DNA from: Streptomyces sp. Edi2
Lineage (GTDB): Bacteria > Actinomycetota > Actinomycetes > Streptomycetales > Streptomycetaceae
Direction: 5' to 3'
Length of the DNA: 64,000 bases
Assembly: GCF_040253635.1 (NCBI RefSeq)
Contig: NZ_JBEJGX010000003.1
Span: 3,844,001-3,908,000, forward strand
Below the pieces are notes generated by a model. That model was not told the origin of the DNA. It did not search any database and was given only the letters and a program-made list of their open reading frames with translations. Position numbers and translations under genes: made by a program. Below are positions 53,170-62,462 of this stretch, piece by piece; position 1 is the stretch's first letter, and every line of letters begins with the position of its first letter.

Positions 53170-53965
53170 TGACGTCACTGCGGGACGCCTGCAACAGGCT
53201 CTGCGCCACGCTGCCTCTGTCCTCCATGTGACTCTCGCCGGTCCACCCATCTGGGGGTGGGAGGGAAAGGGCATCAGCGGTCCAGCCGACAAGGCTCTCT
53301 GGCTTCGACTGAGCTGTATTCCTGCCGACCGCACGCCCTCATGGGATGGCGCAGAGGCAGCGGAAAAAGCTGTTCCCGACGGCATCCCCCGCCCTAGGCT
53401 CCATGAGATCAGCGAGTGGAGGGCAGACGAGTTCGCCTACCGGGCGGAGCTGTACGACCGGGTAACCCGGCAGCCATTGAGCGACGGGGCGCTACTGTCC
53501 ACTTCTCCGGACCTGCCTGATACGTGGTGGAAGGATCTGCGGACATCGCTGGACTCCCTGACCAAAGCGAAGACAGATCGCGTCGCCATCCGCCAGGAAC
53601 GACTTCACTGGGCAATGCCGAAGTTCCTCGGGACGGAGCTGGACACTGAGGTACCGGAGTGGTCCACCGCGCACGCTGACATCCAGTGGAGCAACCTCAT
53701 CAGCCCCGAACTGTGCATCCTCGACTGGGAGCGTTGGGGTAAGGCGCCTGCGGGGTACGACGCAGCGACCTTGTTCATCTCCAGCCTGACGGTCCCGGAG
53801 ACCGCTGCTCGTGTCCGACAGGAGTTCGCAAGTGTCCTGGACACGCCGACTGGACGCTTCTCTGAGCTGGTGGTGGCGTCTGAGTTCCTACAAGGCATGC
53901 AGCGCGGCAACAACCTGGAGCTGGAGATGCCACTGAAGCAGCGGGTTGCCTATCTGCTCGGCTAG
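53153..53965 (+). CDS. Phosphotransferase (APH/protein-kinase-like fold)
   Basis: 270 residues from ATG 53153 (CGGAGGATTGTCG upstream). The C-lobe catalytic loop HADIQWSNL (His174, Asp176, Asn181) and the metal-binding ILDWE (Asp191) match the aminoglycoside phosphotransferase/choline kinase superfamily. The N-lobe is atypical: the lysine and glycine loop are not obvious (GWEGKGISG might serve). It could phosphorylate a hydroxylated peptide residue or a small molecule. It is the last gene of the cassette; remnants follow. Confidence 0.78.
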   Translation: MPSAPDDVTAGRLQQALRHAASVLHVTLAGPPIWGWEGKGISGPADKALWLRLSCIPADRTPSWDGAEAAEKAVPDGIPRPRLHEISEWRADEFAYRAELYDRVTRQPLSDGALLSTSPDLPDTWWKDLRTSLDSLTKAKTDRVAIRQERLHWAMPKFLGTELDTEVPEWSTAHADIQWSNLISPELCILDWERWGKAPAGYDAATLFISSLTVPETAARVRQEFASVLDTPTGRFSELVVASEFLQGMQRGNNLELEMPLKQRVAYLLG

Positions 53966-53974
53966 GGCTGATGA

Positions 53975-54079
53975 GAGGCGGATCACGTCATCGAGTGCGA
54001 CCTGGCCGGCATCGAGGCGCCGATGCACTGCGACGTGCGCACGAAGACGATCACCGCGCTGCTCTACCTCGACGAGTAG
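53975..54079 (+). pseudogene. 3' remnant of an unknown gene
   Basis: An open stretch of 35 codons ending in TAG (54077-54079), preceded by two in-frame TGA stops (53969-53974). It encodes HVIECDLAGIEAPMHCDVRT in its middle, protein-like and in high-GC codon use, without start or ribosome site. It looks like the C-terminal remnant of a gene lost when the island was assembled. I do not recognise the family. Confidence 0.5.
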
Positions 54080-54169
54080 CCCACGGCGCCCCGCCGTGCG
54101 CCACTGACCTGACGCGCTGTGCCCCGCTCCAAGGTATCGGAGCGGGGCTACAGCCCGCGGGGGCCAGTG

Positions 54170-54247
54170 CAGGTGGAACATGCCGTCACGGGCGCCGAGC
54201 GTCAACGCCTCCCGCTCAGCCGCGGTGTACCGAATCAGCGGTGCGCG
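54170..54247 (-). pseudogene. DUF397-like remnant
   Basis: On the minus strand a segment reads APLIRYTAAEREALTLGARD then GMFHL, resembling the C-terminal half of DUF397 proteins (LTFTPAEWDAFVAGAKDGEF pattern). No start codon or ribosome site fits, and the flanks do not continue the family. With the fragment at 53975 it suggests that 53966-54411 is a graveyard at the island edge. The rest of that stretch shows no gene. Confidence 0.45.
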
Positions 54248-54411
54248 CCGACCAGGAGCCCGACAGGGAGTGTGCTGGCCGGTCCGGCAGCACACGGAGC
54301 ACGGAGACCCGGGCGATCGACCCGGGAGATCGGAGGACCACGTAAGAGAACAGGTCCACAGCGATCACGGAGGCCCGCAGCCGGACACCGGTTGACGGTG
54401 TCCAACTCGCC

Positions 54412-54690
54412 TCAAAACCCCCGCGCTATCCGCGCATGCGCCTCGCGCACCGTCTCCAGGAACTCCTCGTCCGCCTCTGCGTCCGCACCGAGTTCGCTGC
54501 CCGGCTCGTAGCGTTCCAGGAAGTCCTGTAAATCTTCCCCCAGGTCCTCTTCGGGCAGCTCCTCCGCCAGCTCGGCGTACACCCGCGCGGCGAAGCCGTC
54601 CGAGGCGGCATCCGCCGCCCGGCCCCCGGTCGCGCTTGTGGTCCTCCCCCACGGCCACTGTCCCAGCAGGCCGGCCCTACGCGCTCCCAC
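54412..54690 (-). CDS. Small acidic hypothetical protein
   Basis: 92 residues if started at GTG 54690 (GTG 54696 is also possible, with CAGGGG upstream). The C-terminal part is protein-like and strongly acidic: RVYAELAEELPEEDLGEDLQ, DFLERYEPGSELGADAEADE and FLETVREAHARIARGF. No domain is recognised. It is divergent from coaA, and the much longer open frame in this reading continues over coaA only because of GC bias. The start is uncertain. Confidence 0.5.
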   Translation of the reverse strand: MGARRAGLLGQWPWGRTTSATGGRAADAASDGFAARVYAELAEELPEEDLGEDLQDFLERYEPGSELGADAEADEEFLETVREAHARIARGF

Positions 54691-54909
54691 ACGCACCCCC
54701 TGAATCGTCCTCGGCCCGCAGCCGGGCCTCTCCCCGCTGCCGACCGTACCGGGCAAAAACCCTCGGGTACAGACACCCGGGCAGAGAAGCCCCCAAGCCC
54801 GCCCTGACGTCCACAAGACCGGCCTCCGCGGTACCCGGGCGAGCAGCCCGGGGTGCCCACCGTGACACCCCGAGATGAACGGCGGGTGGCGGCTGCGCAC
54901 AATGGGCGC

Positions 54910-55893
54910 GTGCCCCTGACGACCGATCCGCAGCAACGACGCCGCGCCGACAGCTCCCCGTACGTCGATCTGACGCGCGCACAGTGGAGCGCCCTGCGGG
55001 AGAAGACCCCCCTGCCCCTGACGGCCGACGAGGTCGAACGGCTGCGGGGCCTGGGCGATGTCATCGACCTCGACGAGGTGCGCGATGTCTACCTCCCGCT
55101 GTCCCGGCTCCTCAACCTCTACGTCGGCGCCACCAGCAATCTGCGCGGCGCGCTGAACACCTTCCTCGGCGATGCGGGCGGCGGCCCCCAGCCCGGCACC
55201 CCGTTCGTCATCGGGGTCGCGGGCAGCGTGGCGGTCGGGAAGTCCACCACCGCCCGGCTGCTGCAGGCGCTGCTGGCCCGCTGGCCCGAGCATCCGCGCG
55301 TCGAGCTGGTCACCACCGACGGCTTCCTGTTCCCCAACGCCGAGCTGCACCGCCGCGGCCTGATGTCCCGTAAGGGTTTCCCCGAGTCCTACGACCGGCG
55401 GGCGCTGACCCGCTTCGTCGCGGATGTGAAGGCCGGCAAGGCGGAGGTCACCGCCCCCGTCTACTCCCACCTCATCTACGACATCGTGCCCGGCGAGCGG
55501 CTGACCGTGCACCGCCCGGACATCCTCATCGTCGAGGGCCTGAACGTCCTGCAGCCGGCGCTGCCGGGCAAGGACGGCCGCACCCGCCTCGGGCTCGCCG
55601 ACTTCTTCGACTTCTCCGTCTACGTCGACGCCCGCACCGAGGACATCGAGAAGTGGTATCTCGGGCGCTTCCGCAAGCTGCGCGAGACGGCCTTCCAGAA
55701 CCCGTTCTCGTACTTCCGCAAGTACACCCAGGTCTCCGAGGACGAAGCCCTCGACTACGCCCGGATGATCTGGCGCACCGTCAACAAGCCCAACCTGCAG
55801 CAGAACGTGGCCCCGACCCGCGGCCGCGCCAACCTGGTGCTGCGCAAGGGGCCGGACCACAAGGTGCAGCGGCTGTCGTTGCGCAAGCTCTAG
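54910..55893 (+). CDS. coaA: Pantothenate kinase, type I
   Basis: 327 residues, GTG 54910. The P-loop [18 protein letters not shown] (about residues 101-118), the [12 protein letters not shown] motif and the [19 protein letters not shown] region are those of bacterial type I PanK. It phosphorylates pantothenate, the first step to CoA, and is feedback-inhibited by CoA. It is the first core gene to the right of the island, with the DUF389 gene 13 bp downstream. Confidence 0.95.
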   Translation: MPLTTDPQQRRRADSSPYVDLTRAQWSALREKTPLPLTADEVERLRGLGDVIDLDEVRDVYLPLSRLLNLYVGATSNLRGALNTFLGDAGGGPQPGTPFVIGVAGSVAVGKSTTARLLQALLARWPEHPRVELVTTDGFLFPNAELHRRGLMSRKGFPESYDRRALTRFVADVKAGKAEVTAPVYSHLIYDIVPGERLTVHRPDILIVEGLNVLQPALPGKDGRTRLGLADFFDFSVYVDARTEDIEKWYLGRFRKLRETAFQNPFSYFRKYTQVSEDEALDYARMIWRTVNKPNLQQNVAPTRGRANLVLRKGPDHKVQRLSLRKL

Positions 55894-55906
55894 GAAGGCG
55901 CACACC

Positions 55907-56845
55907 GTGCTGCATCTACGTCTGATCGCCCCCGACAGCCGCACGGACGACGTGCTCCGGCTGCTGGAGACGACCGTCGGAGTGACCCATCTGGTGGTGC
56001 TGAGCGGGGCGGCCCGCGACCCGCAGGGCGACGTGGTGATGTGCGACGTCGCACGGGAGGCCGCTGACGGTCTGCTGGCCGGGCTCCGGGCGATGGAGCT
56101 GGACAGGACCGGTTCCATCGCGCTGGAGAACATCGATCTGTCGCTGTCCCGGCGGGCCGACCGGGCGGCGGAGGACGCCCCCGGTGAGGGCTCCGACGCC
56201 GTGCTGTGGGAGTCGCTGACCGACGCCACCCATGAGGAGTCGACGCTCTCCGCGACCTATCTGGCGTTCCTGACGGTCGCCACGATGATCGCGGCCTGCG
56301 GTGTCGTCCTCGACAACGCGATCCTGATCGTCGGCGCGATGGCCGTGGGCCCGGAGTTCGGACCGCTGGCCGGTATCTGCACCGCGCTCGTCCGCCGGGC
56401 CCCACGGCTGGCCTGGCGCTCCCTGGTGGCGCTGCTCGTGGGGTTCGTGGTGGCGATGGCGGTCACCGTGGGCTTCAGCCTCTTCATGGACGCAGTGGGC
56501 CTCTTCCACATCGAGGACCTGGACGCCGCGCGCCCGAACACCCACTTCATCTACCGGCCCGACTGGTTCTCGTTCGTCGTCGCCGTGCTCGCCGGTATCG
56601 CCGGGGTGCTCTCGCTGACGTCGGCGAAGTCGGGCGCCCTGGTCGGTGTGGCGATCTCCGTGACCACCGTCCCGGCTGCCGCCAACGCCGCGGTGGCACT
56701 CGGCTACCAGGAGTACGGCCAAGCCTGGCTCTCCATGGAGCAGTTGCTGCTGAACCTGGCGGGCATCGTCCTGGCCGGCACCCTGACCCTGACCGCCCAG
56801 AAGCTGCTGTGGGCCCGGCAGAACACCGGGCAACGGGCCGGCTAA
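55907..56845 (+). CDS. DUF389 family membrane protein
   Basis: 312 residues from GTG 55907 (CTAGGAAGG upstream). The N-terminal soluble domain (residues 1-100) is followed by about six membrane helices, beginning ATYLAFLTVATMIAACGVVL then AILIVGAMAVGPEFGPLAGI, the hallmark of DUF389. Function is unknown; members are predicted transporters or channels. It is probably co-transcribed with coaA and ends at a strong bidirectional terminator. Confidence 0.88.
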   Translation: MLHLRLIAPDSRTDDVLRLLETTVGVTHLVVLSGAARDPQGDVVMCDVAREAADGLLAGLRAMELDRTGSIALENIDLSLSRRADRAAEDAPGEGSDAVLWESLTDATHEESTLSATYLAFLTVATMIAACGVVLDNAILIVGAMAVGPEFGPLAGICTALVRRAPRLAWRSLVALLVGFVVAMAVTVGFSLFMDAVGLFHIEDLDAARPNTHFIYRPDWFSFVVAVLAGIAGVLSLTSAKSGALVGVAISVTTVPAAANAAVALGYQEYGQAWLSMEQLLLNLAGIVLAGTLTLTAQKLLWARQNTGQRAG

Positions 56846-56877
56846 GGCCTGTCCCTGACTGTCCGGCCGCCCACGAA

Positions 56878-56907
56878 AAGGCCCCGCCCGATGCCGGGCG
56901 GGGCCTT
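56878..56907. terminator. Bidirectional terminator between DUF389 gene and glmM
   Basis: AAGGCCCCGCCCG (56878-56890), ATGC loop, CGGGCGGGGCCTT (56895-56907): a 13-bp perfect hairpin flanked by AAAA on the left and TTCG on the right, between convergent genes. Confidence 0.88.
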
Positions 56908-56933
56908 CGTCATGCCGGGCCGGAAGGACGGGG

Positions 56934-58292
56934 CTAGCCCAACGCGGACTTGACCGCGTCGGCCAGCCGCTCGGCCACCGCCCGCGCCTGCTCGATGTCC
57001 GCGGCCTCCACCATCACCCGCACCAGCGGCTCGGTGCCGGACGGCCGCAGCAGCACCCGGCCGGTGGCGCCCAGCTCCCGCTCCGCCTCGGCGACCGCCG
57101 CGGTCAGCTCGGGGGAGGTGGTCACCCGCGACTTGTCGACGTCGGGGACGTTGATGAGGATCTGCGGCAGCCGCTCCATGACGTCCACCAGGTCGGCCAG
57201 CGGCCGGCCGGTCGCGGCCACCCGGGCGCCCAGCATCAGACCGGTCAGCGTGCCGTCGCCGGTGGTGGCGTGGTCCAGCACGATGACGTGCCCGGACTGC
57301 TCACCGCCCAGCGCGAAGCCGTGCGCCTTCATCTCCTCCAGGACGTAGCGGTCGCCGACCGCGGTCTGGACGAGGTCGATGCTCTCGCGCTCCATGGCCA
57401 GCTTGAAGCCCAGGTTGGACATCACGGTGGCGACGACGGTGTTCTTGCGCAGCATCCCCGCCTCGCGCATCCCGAGCGCCAGCACGGCCAGGATCTGGTC
57501 GCCGTCGACCTCGTTGCCCTCGCGGTCCACGGCCAGGCAGCGGTCCGCGTCGCCGTCGTGGGCGACACCCAGGTCGGCGCCGTGCTCGACGACGGCCGCA
57601 CGCAGCAGCTGGAGGTGGGTGGAGCCACAGCCGTCGTTGATGTTCAGGCCGTCGGGGTCGGTGCCGATCGTGATGACATCGGCGCCGGCCCGCGCGAAGG
57701 CCTCGGGCGAGACCCGCGCCGCCGCACCGTGGGCACCGTCGATGACGATCTTCAGCCCGTCCAGGCGGTTGGGCAGCACGCCGACGAGGTGCGCGACGTA
57801 GTTGTCGAAGCCCTCGTCGTAGACGGTGACCCGGCCCACGCCCGCACCGGTCGGCCGCTCCCAGGGCTCACCGGCGCTGTGGGAGCGGTAGGTCTTCTCG
57901 ATCCGGTCCTCCAGCTCGTCGGCGAGCTTGTGGCCGCCGCGGGCGAAGAACTTGATGCCGTTGTCGGGCATCGGGTTGTGACTGGCGGAGAGCATCACAC
58001 CGAGGTCCGCACCGAGGGAACCGGTCAGATAGGCGACCGCCGGGGTCGGCAGCACCCCCACCCGCAGCACGTCCACGCCGGCACTGGCCAGGCCCGCGAC
58101 GACCGCAGCCTCCAGGAACTCCCCGGACGCGCGTGGATCGCGTCCGACCACCGCCACCGGCCGGTGACCTTCGAAGGTGCCCGCTTCCGCGAGCACATGC
58201 GCCGCAGCGACCGACAGACCGAGCGCCAGCTCCGCCGTCAGATCCGCATTGGCGACGCCGCGCACACCGTCCGTGCCGAAGAGTCGTCCCAC
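56934..58292 (-). CDS. glmM: Phosphoglucosamine mutase
   Basis: 452 residues, all four domains of the alpha-D-phosphohexomutase family. [10 protein letters not shown] at the N-terminus, the phosphoserine loop [17 protein letters not shown], the metal loop [13 protein letters not shown] and the sugar loop GGEQSGHVI are present, with the C-terminal [14 protein letters not shown]. It converts glucosamine-6-P to glucosamine-1-P for UDP-GlcNAc, next to GlmS in the pathway. ATG 58292. Confidence 0.96.
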   Translation of the reverse strand: MGRLFGTDGVRGVANADLTAELALGLSVAAAHVLAEAGTFEGHRPVAVVGRDPRASGEFLEAAVVAGLASAGVDVLRVGVLPTPAVAYLTGSLGADLGVMLSASHNPMPDNGIKFFARGGHKLADELEDRIEKTYRSHSAGEPWERPTGAGVGRVTVYDEGFDNYVAHLVGVLPNRLDGLKIVIDGAHGAAARVSPEAFARAGADVITIGTDPDGLNINDGCGSTHLQLLRAAVVEHGADLGVAHDGDADRCLAVDREGNEVDGDQILAVLALGMREAGMLRKNTVVATVMSNLGFKLAMERESIDLVQTAVGDRYVLEEMKAHGFALGGEQSGHVIVLDHATTGDGTLTGLMLGARVAATGRPLADLVDVMERLPQILINVPDVDKSRVTTSPELTAAVAEAERELGATGRVLLRPSGTEPLVRVMVEAADIEQARAVAERLADAVKSALG

Positions 58293-58363
58293 TGGTGTCC
58301 TCCGAGTAGATGAGCTTGGACCAGAGCATTAAGTCCAGGTATACGCCCCAGGTCCTGGATAGC

Positions 58364-58405
58364 CGAACGCCCCGGTGGCACGGATCCGTGCCACCGGGGC
58401 GTTCG
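58364..58405 (-). terminator. Terminator of the rplM-rpsI operon
   Basis: A 42-bp perfect palindrome centred at 58384/58385: CGAACGCCCCGGTGGCACGG on the left half, fully self-complementary on the right. It lies 31 bp after the rpsI stop (58436) and before the glmM promoter. Confidence 0.85.
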
Positions 58406-58435
58406 CCAAGTGCTGCATGTCGCAGCGAGCGCGGA

Positions 58436-58948
58436 TTAGCGCTTGCTGTACTGCGGCGCCTTACGGGCCTTCTTCAGACCGGCCTTCTTGCGCTCGACCG
58501 CACGGTCGTCACGCTTGAGGAACCCGGCCTTCTTCAGCGCGCCGCGGTTGTTGTCGACGTCCGCCTCGTTCAGCGCACGGGCCACGCCCAGGCGCAGCGC
58601 ACCGGCCTGGCCGGAGATGCCGCCGCCGGAGATGCGGGCGACCACGTCGTAGCGGTTGTCGAGCTCGAGCACCTTGAAGGGCTCGTTGACTTCCTGCTGG
58701 TGCACCTTGTTGGGGAAGTAGCCCTCAAGGGTGCGACCGTTGATCTTCCACTGGCCGGTGCCCGGAACGATCCGGACGCGGGCAATGGCGTTCTTGCGAC
58801 GGCCCAGGCCGGCAGCCGGCTGCGGGTCGCCGAAGCGGGAGGCGAGGGACTCGGAGGTGTACTCCGACTCCACGACCTCGGTCTCAGTGGTGTATTCCTC
58901 GACGGCGTCGTCGTTCTCGATGACGGTCTCGGGAGTGGTCTCGGCCAC
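58436..58948 (-). CDS. rpsI: 30S ribosomal protein S9
   Basis: 170 residues. The C-terminal 130 residues are a complete S9 ([20 protein letters not shown], then the basic tail ending RKAPQYSKR). The N-terminal 40 residues form an acidic Thr/Glu-rich extension typical of streptomycete S9. It is downstream of rplM in the usual two-gene operon with a 43-bp gap. Confidence 0.97.
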   Translation of the reverse strand: MAETTPETVIENDDAVEEYTTETEVVESEYTSESLASRFGDPQPAAGLGRRKNAIARVRIVPGTGQWKINGRTLEGYFPNKVHQQEVNEPFKVLELDNRYDVVARISGGGISGQAGALRLGVARALNEADVDNNRGALKKAGFLKRDDRAVERKKAGLKKARKAPQYSKR

Positions 58949-58991
58949 GATGCTCCTCAGAATTCTCTGTCGTCTTAGGGGGTGGCCGGAA

Positions 58992-59435
58992 CTACTGCGC
59001 GACCTGGGTGATCTCGAACGGCACCGGCTGCTGCGCAGCGTGCGGGTGCTCGGCGCCCGCGTAGACCTTCAGCTTCGAGAGCATCTGACGGCCGAGGGTG
59101 TTCTTGGGGAGCATGCCCTTGATGGCCTTCTCGACGGCCTTCTCGGGGTTCTTGTCGAGCAGCTCGTCGTAGCGGACGGAGCGCAGACCACCCGGGAAGC
59201 CAGAGTGGCGGTAGGCCATCTTCTGGGTCCGCTTGTTGCCGGACAGGTGCACCTTGTCGGCGTTGACGATGATGACGAAGTCACCCATGTCAACGTGCGG
59301 CGCGTAAACGGGCTTGTGCTTACCCCGCAGGAGGGACGCGGCCTGGGTGGCCAGACGGCCCAGGACAACGTCCTGCGCGTCAATGATGTGCCACTGGCGC
59401 TGGACATCGCCGGGCTTGGGGCTGAACGTACGCAC
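58992..59435 (-). CDS. rplM: 50S ribosomal protein L13
   Basis: 147 residues from GTG 59435, the standard length of L13 ([20 protein letters not shown] at the N-terminus). The GTG follows GAAGGCTAACC; the longer in-frame extension upstream is leader [23 protein letters not shown] and the [13 protein letters not shown] segment are canonical. First gene of rplM-rpsI. Confidence 0.97.
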   Translation of the reverse strand: MRTFSPKPGDVQRQWHIIDAQDVVLGRLATQAASLLRGKHKPVYAPHVDMGDFVIIVNADKVHLSGNKRTQKMAYRHSGFPGGLRSVRYDELLDKNPEKAVEKAIKGMLPKNTLGRQMLSKLKVYAGAEHPHAAQQPVPFEITQVAQ

Positions 59436-59840
59436 GGTTAGCCTTCGCTTCTTCAGAGGTGGGGTATCCCCGGGGCCTGAGGCCTCAGGGATGGGTCCTG
59501 TACTGGTCACCGCTACCGATCACACCAGCAGGAGCGGCACTACGGGTGACGCAACCCGATCGTCCGTCGCTGGTCATCGGCCCGGTGGACCGCGTAAGGG
59601 CCCCCTCACGTGAGATAGAGCAAGCCAATACGCATAACGAACAGGCAGAATACCGGCCCGGCCCCGGTGGGGTCAAAACGCCCCCCGAACCGGCGTGCGG
59701 TACCGGCCTCCGCCGCCTTGCCGGTCACCGTGCGTATCCACGGCCCCACGTCCCCACCGGAACCGGCACCCGTGTCCCCACCGGCACCGCCGCCCCACCG
59801 GCACCGGCACCGGCGCCACAGAGCCGCCGTCGGCCGCGGC
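59436..59840. promoter_or_regulatory. rplM leader/promoter region and repeat tract
   Basis: 405 bp. The A/T-richer part at 59605-59655 (GATAGAGCAAGCCAATACGC) probably carries the rplM promoter. The part at 59754-59818, next to the ABC-F stop, is a CACCGG-based tandem tract. No gene is seen. Confidence 0.5.
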
Positions 59841-61475
59841 CTACCGCTCGCGCACCACCCGCCGCTCGTCCCACACCGGCTCCGCCGTCTCCCGTACCAG
59901 CCCGTCCGAGCCGAAGACCAGGAACCGGTCGAAGGACCGCGCGAACCACCGGTCGTGGGTCACCGCCACCACCGTCCCCTCGTACGCCTCCAGCCCCTCC
60001 TGCAGCGCCTCCGCCGACTCCAGGTCCAGGTTGTCGGTCGGCTCGTCGAGCAGCAGCGCGGTCGTGCCGGACAGCTCCAGCAGCAGGATCTGGAAGCGGG
60101 CCTGCTGGCCGCCGGAGAGCCGTTCGAAGCGCTGCTCGGCCTGCTGCTCCAGCTCGTAGCGGCGCAGCGCCGACATGGCCTGCCCCTTGTTCTTGGCGTG
60201 CTCGGTCCACAGGATGTCGAGCAGGGTGCGGCCCAGCAGCTCGGGGTGGGCGTGGGTCTGCGCGAAGTGGCCCGGGACGACGCGGGCGCCGAGCTTCCAT
60301 GCGCCGGTGTGCGGGACGGGGTTCTGCTCGTCCCCGGCCAGCAGCCGCAGGAAGTGGGACTTGCCCGACCCGTTCGAGCCGAGGACCGCGACCCGCTCGC
60401 CGTAGAAGACCTCCAGGGAGAAGGGCTTCATGAGGCCGGTCAGCTCCAGCCCCTCGCAGGTGATCGCCCGTACCCCGGTGCGCCCGCCGCGCAGCCGCAT
60501 GGTGATGTCCTGCTCGCGCGGCGGCTCCGGCGGCGGCCCGGCCTCCTCGAACTTCTTCAGCCGGGTCTGCGCCGCCGCATAGCGCGAGGCCAGCTCGTGG
60601 CTGACCGAGGCCGCCTGGCGCAGCGAGACCACCAGCTTCTTGAGCTGCGCATGCTTCTCGTCCCAGCGCCGCCGCAGCTCCTCGAAGCGGGCGAAGCGCT
60701 CCTTGCGCGCCTCGTGATACGTGTCGAAGCCGCCGCCGTGCACCCAGACGTCGGAGCCCGCGGGGCCCGGCTCGACGCTGACGATCTTCTCCGCGGCCCG
60801 GGCCAGCAGCTCCCGGTCGTGCGAGACGAACAGCACCGTCTTACGGGTCTGCCGGAGCTGTTCCTCCAGCCAGCGCTTGCCGGGCACGTCCAGATAGTTG
60901 TCCGGCTCGTCCAGCAGCAGCACCTCGTCCGTGCCGCGCAGCAGCGACTCCAGCACCAGCCGCTTCTGCTCACCCCCGGACAGCGTGCGCACCTGCCGCC
61001 ACTGCGCCTTCTCGTACGGCATCCCCAGGGCCGCCGTCGTGCAGATGTCCCAGGCCGTCTCGGCCTCGTAGCCGCGCGCCTCGGCCCAGTCGCTGAGCGC
61101 CTGGGCATAGGCCATCTGCGCGGCCTCGTCATCGCCCTCGGCGGTCATCATCGCCAGCTCGGCCGCGTCCACCGCGGCCGCCGCCGCCCTGATCCGCGGC
61201 TGCGCCACCGAGACCAGCAGGTCACGCACCGTGCGCTCGTCCCGTACCGAGCCCACGAACTGCGGCATCACGCCCAGCCCGCCGCTGACCGTCACCGCCC
61301 CGCCGTGCGGCTGGAGCTCCCCCGCGATCAGCCGCAGCAGCGTCGTCTTGCCGGCGCCGTTGGCTCCCACCAGCGCCACCGACGCGCCCTCCCCCACCCG
61401 GAAGGACACGTCTCCCAGCAGGACCCTCCCGTCCGGCAGGTAGTACTCCAGATGTCCGGCCTCAAGATGTCCCAT
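59841..61475 (-). CDS. ABC-F family ATP-binding protein
   Basis: 544 residues with two ABC ATPase domains and no membrane part. The first has Walker A GANGAGKTT, LSGGEQKRL and Walker B LLLDEPDNYLD; the second has GSNGSGKS, LSGGQQARF and LLLDEPTDNLD. The linker with coiled-coil (RKERFARFEELRRRWDEKHAQ) separates them. ABC-F proteins act on the ribosome, as translation factors (EttA-like) or antibiotic-protection factors. The subtype is not decided here. ATG 61475. Confidence 0.92.
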   Translation of the reverse strand: MGHLEAGHLEYYLPDGRVLLGDVSFRVGEGASVALVGANGAGKTTLLRLIAGELQPHGGAVTVSGGLGVMPQFVGSVRDERTVRDLLVSVAQPRIRAAAAAVDAAELAMMTAEGDDEAAQMAYAQALSDWAEARGYEAETAWDICTTAALGMPYEKAQWRQVRTLSGGEQKRLVLESLLRGTDEVLLLDEPDNYLDVPGKRWLEEQLRQTRKTVLFVSHDRELLARAAEKIVSVEPGPAGSDVWVHGGGFDTYHEARKERFARFEELRRRWDEKHAQLKKLVVSLRQAASVSHELASRYAAAQTRLKKFEEAGPPPEPPREQDITMRLRGGRTGVRAITCEGLELTGLMKPFSLEVFYGERVAVLGSNGSGKSHFLRLLAGDEQNPVPHTGAWKLGARVVPGHFAQTHAHPELLGRTLLDILWTEHAKNKGQAMSALRRYELEQQAEQRFERLSGGQQARFQILLLELSGTTALLLDEPTDNLDLESAEALQEGLEAYEGTVVAVTHDRWFARSFDRFLVFGSDGLVRETAEPVWDERRVVRER

Positions 61476-61531
61476 GAGCGGGATTGTGACCGGCCTCCGG
61501 GCGTTCCACCAACCCCATTAGGATGCGCGGC

Positions 61532-62401
61532 ATGAGCTTTGGGCAAGGGGGGCCGTTCGACGGCCCCGGGGGTTCTTCGTCGTCCACTCCGGACTGGGGT
61601 GCACTGGCCGAGGAGAGCGAGGCACAGACCCGCCGCAAACGCCGGCTGTGGATCGGCGGCGGAGCGCTGGCGGCGCTCGCGGTGGCCGGCATCGTCACCT
61701 TCGCCGTCATAGCCGGCGGCAGCGGCTCGCCGGGCGGCAAGCCGACGGCGTCGCCCACGGCGTCCGACCAGGCCGCGGCGCCGGACGACCAGCCGTCCTT
61801 CCCCGACGTCTCCGTGCCGCCCCCGCCCAACCCGCGGGACTACATCTCCGACCCCAAGAAGGACCGGGCACCGCTCACCCCGGCCACCCTCTTCGCGCAG
61901 AAGAGCATGGTCGTCGGCGCGCACACCTACCCGCGCACCAAGACCGCCACCACCAAGGACTGCACCGCCGCCGCCCAGGGGCCGCTGGTCTCCTCGCTGT
62001 CCCACAACGGCTGCAAGCAACTGCTGCGCGCCACCTACGCCAAGGGCGGCGTCGCGGTCACCGTCGGCGTCGCGGTCTTCGACTCGCCCGCCCTGGCCGC
62101 CAAGGTCATGAACGAGAACAAGGCGAACCTCATGCCGCTGCCCGGCGGCGGAGTCCCCTCGGACTTCTGCCAGGGCACGAAGTGCCGGATGGCGACCAAT
62201 GCCACCGGCCGCTACGCCTACTTCACGATCGCCGGCTACCTCAACGGCAAGGACGTCACCGCCACGGAGACCAAGGCCCGCCAGATCGCCCGGGACGGCG
62301 GCGCCTATGCGTTCAGCCAGATCACCCAGCGCGGCAAGGACCAGGCCGCCAAGGCCGCCGAGCAGCAGCTGAGGGAAGCCCAGAAGAAGGCCGGCAAGTC
62401 C
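61532..62401 (+). CDS. Single-pass membrane protein with extracellular domain
   Basis: About 290 residues. A Gly/Ser-rich cytoplasmic start (SFGQGGPFDGPGGSSSS) is followed by a basic stretch and one membrane helix (LWIGGGALAALAVAGIVTFA, about residues 40-60), a Pro/Ser linker and an extracellular domain of about 200 residues with paired Cys. No domain is recognised. ATG 61532 is chosen over 61523; TAGGAT (61519-61524) lies 7 bp before it, so the mRNA may be leaderless. The stop codon is TGA at 62402-62404. Confidence 0.75.
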
Positions 62402-62415
62402 TGACCGCCTCCGGT

Positions 62416-62439
62416 GGCGCCGCCCTGTCCGGCGGCGCC
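62416..62439. terminator. Hairpin between convergent genes
   Basis: GGCGCCGCC (62416-62424), 6-nt loop, GGCGGCGCC (62431-62439), directly after the membrane-protein stop and before the truA stop. Probable bidirectional terminator. Confidence 0.65.
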
Positions 62440-62462
62440 CCGAAGGCTCCCGGGGCGACCGC

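Noticed and set aside
49213..53965. Integrative element with integrase and attachment sites
   Set aside because: No integrase, excisionase, transposase or direct-repeat att pair was seen at either edge of the island.
54691..56229. Open frame on the minus strand running through coaA
   Set aside because: The frame is open only because of GC bias. coaA on the plus strand is intact, so only the final segment (54412-54690) was kept.
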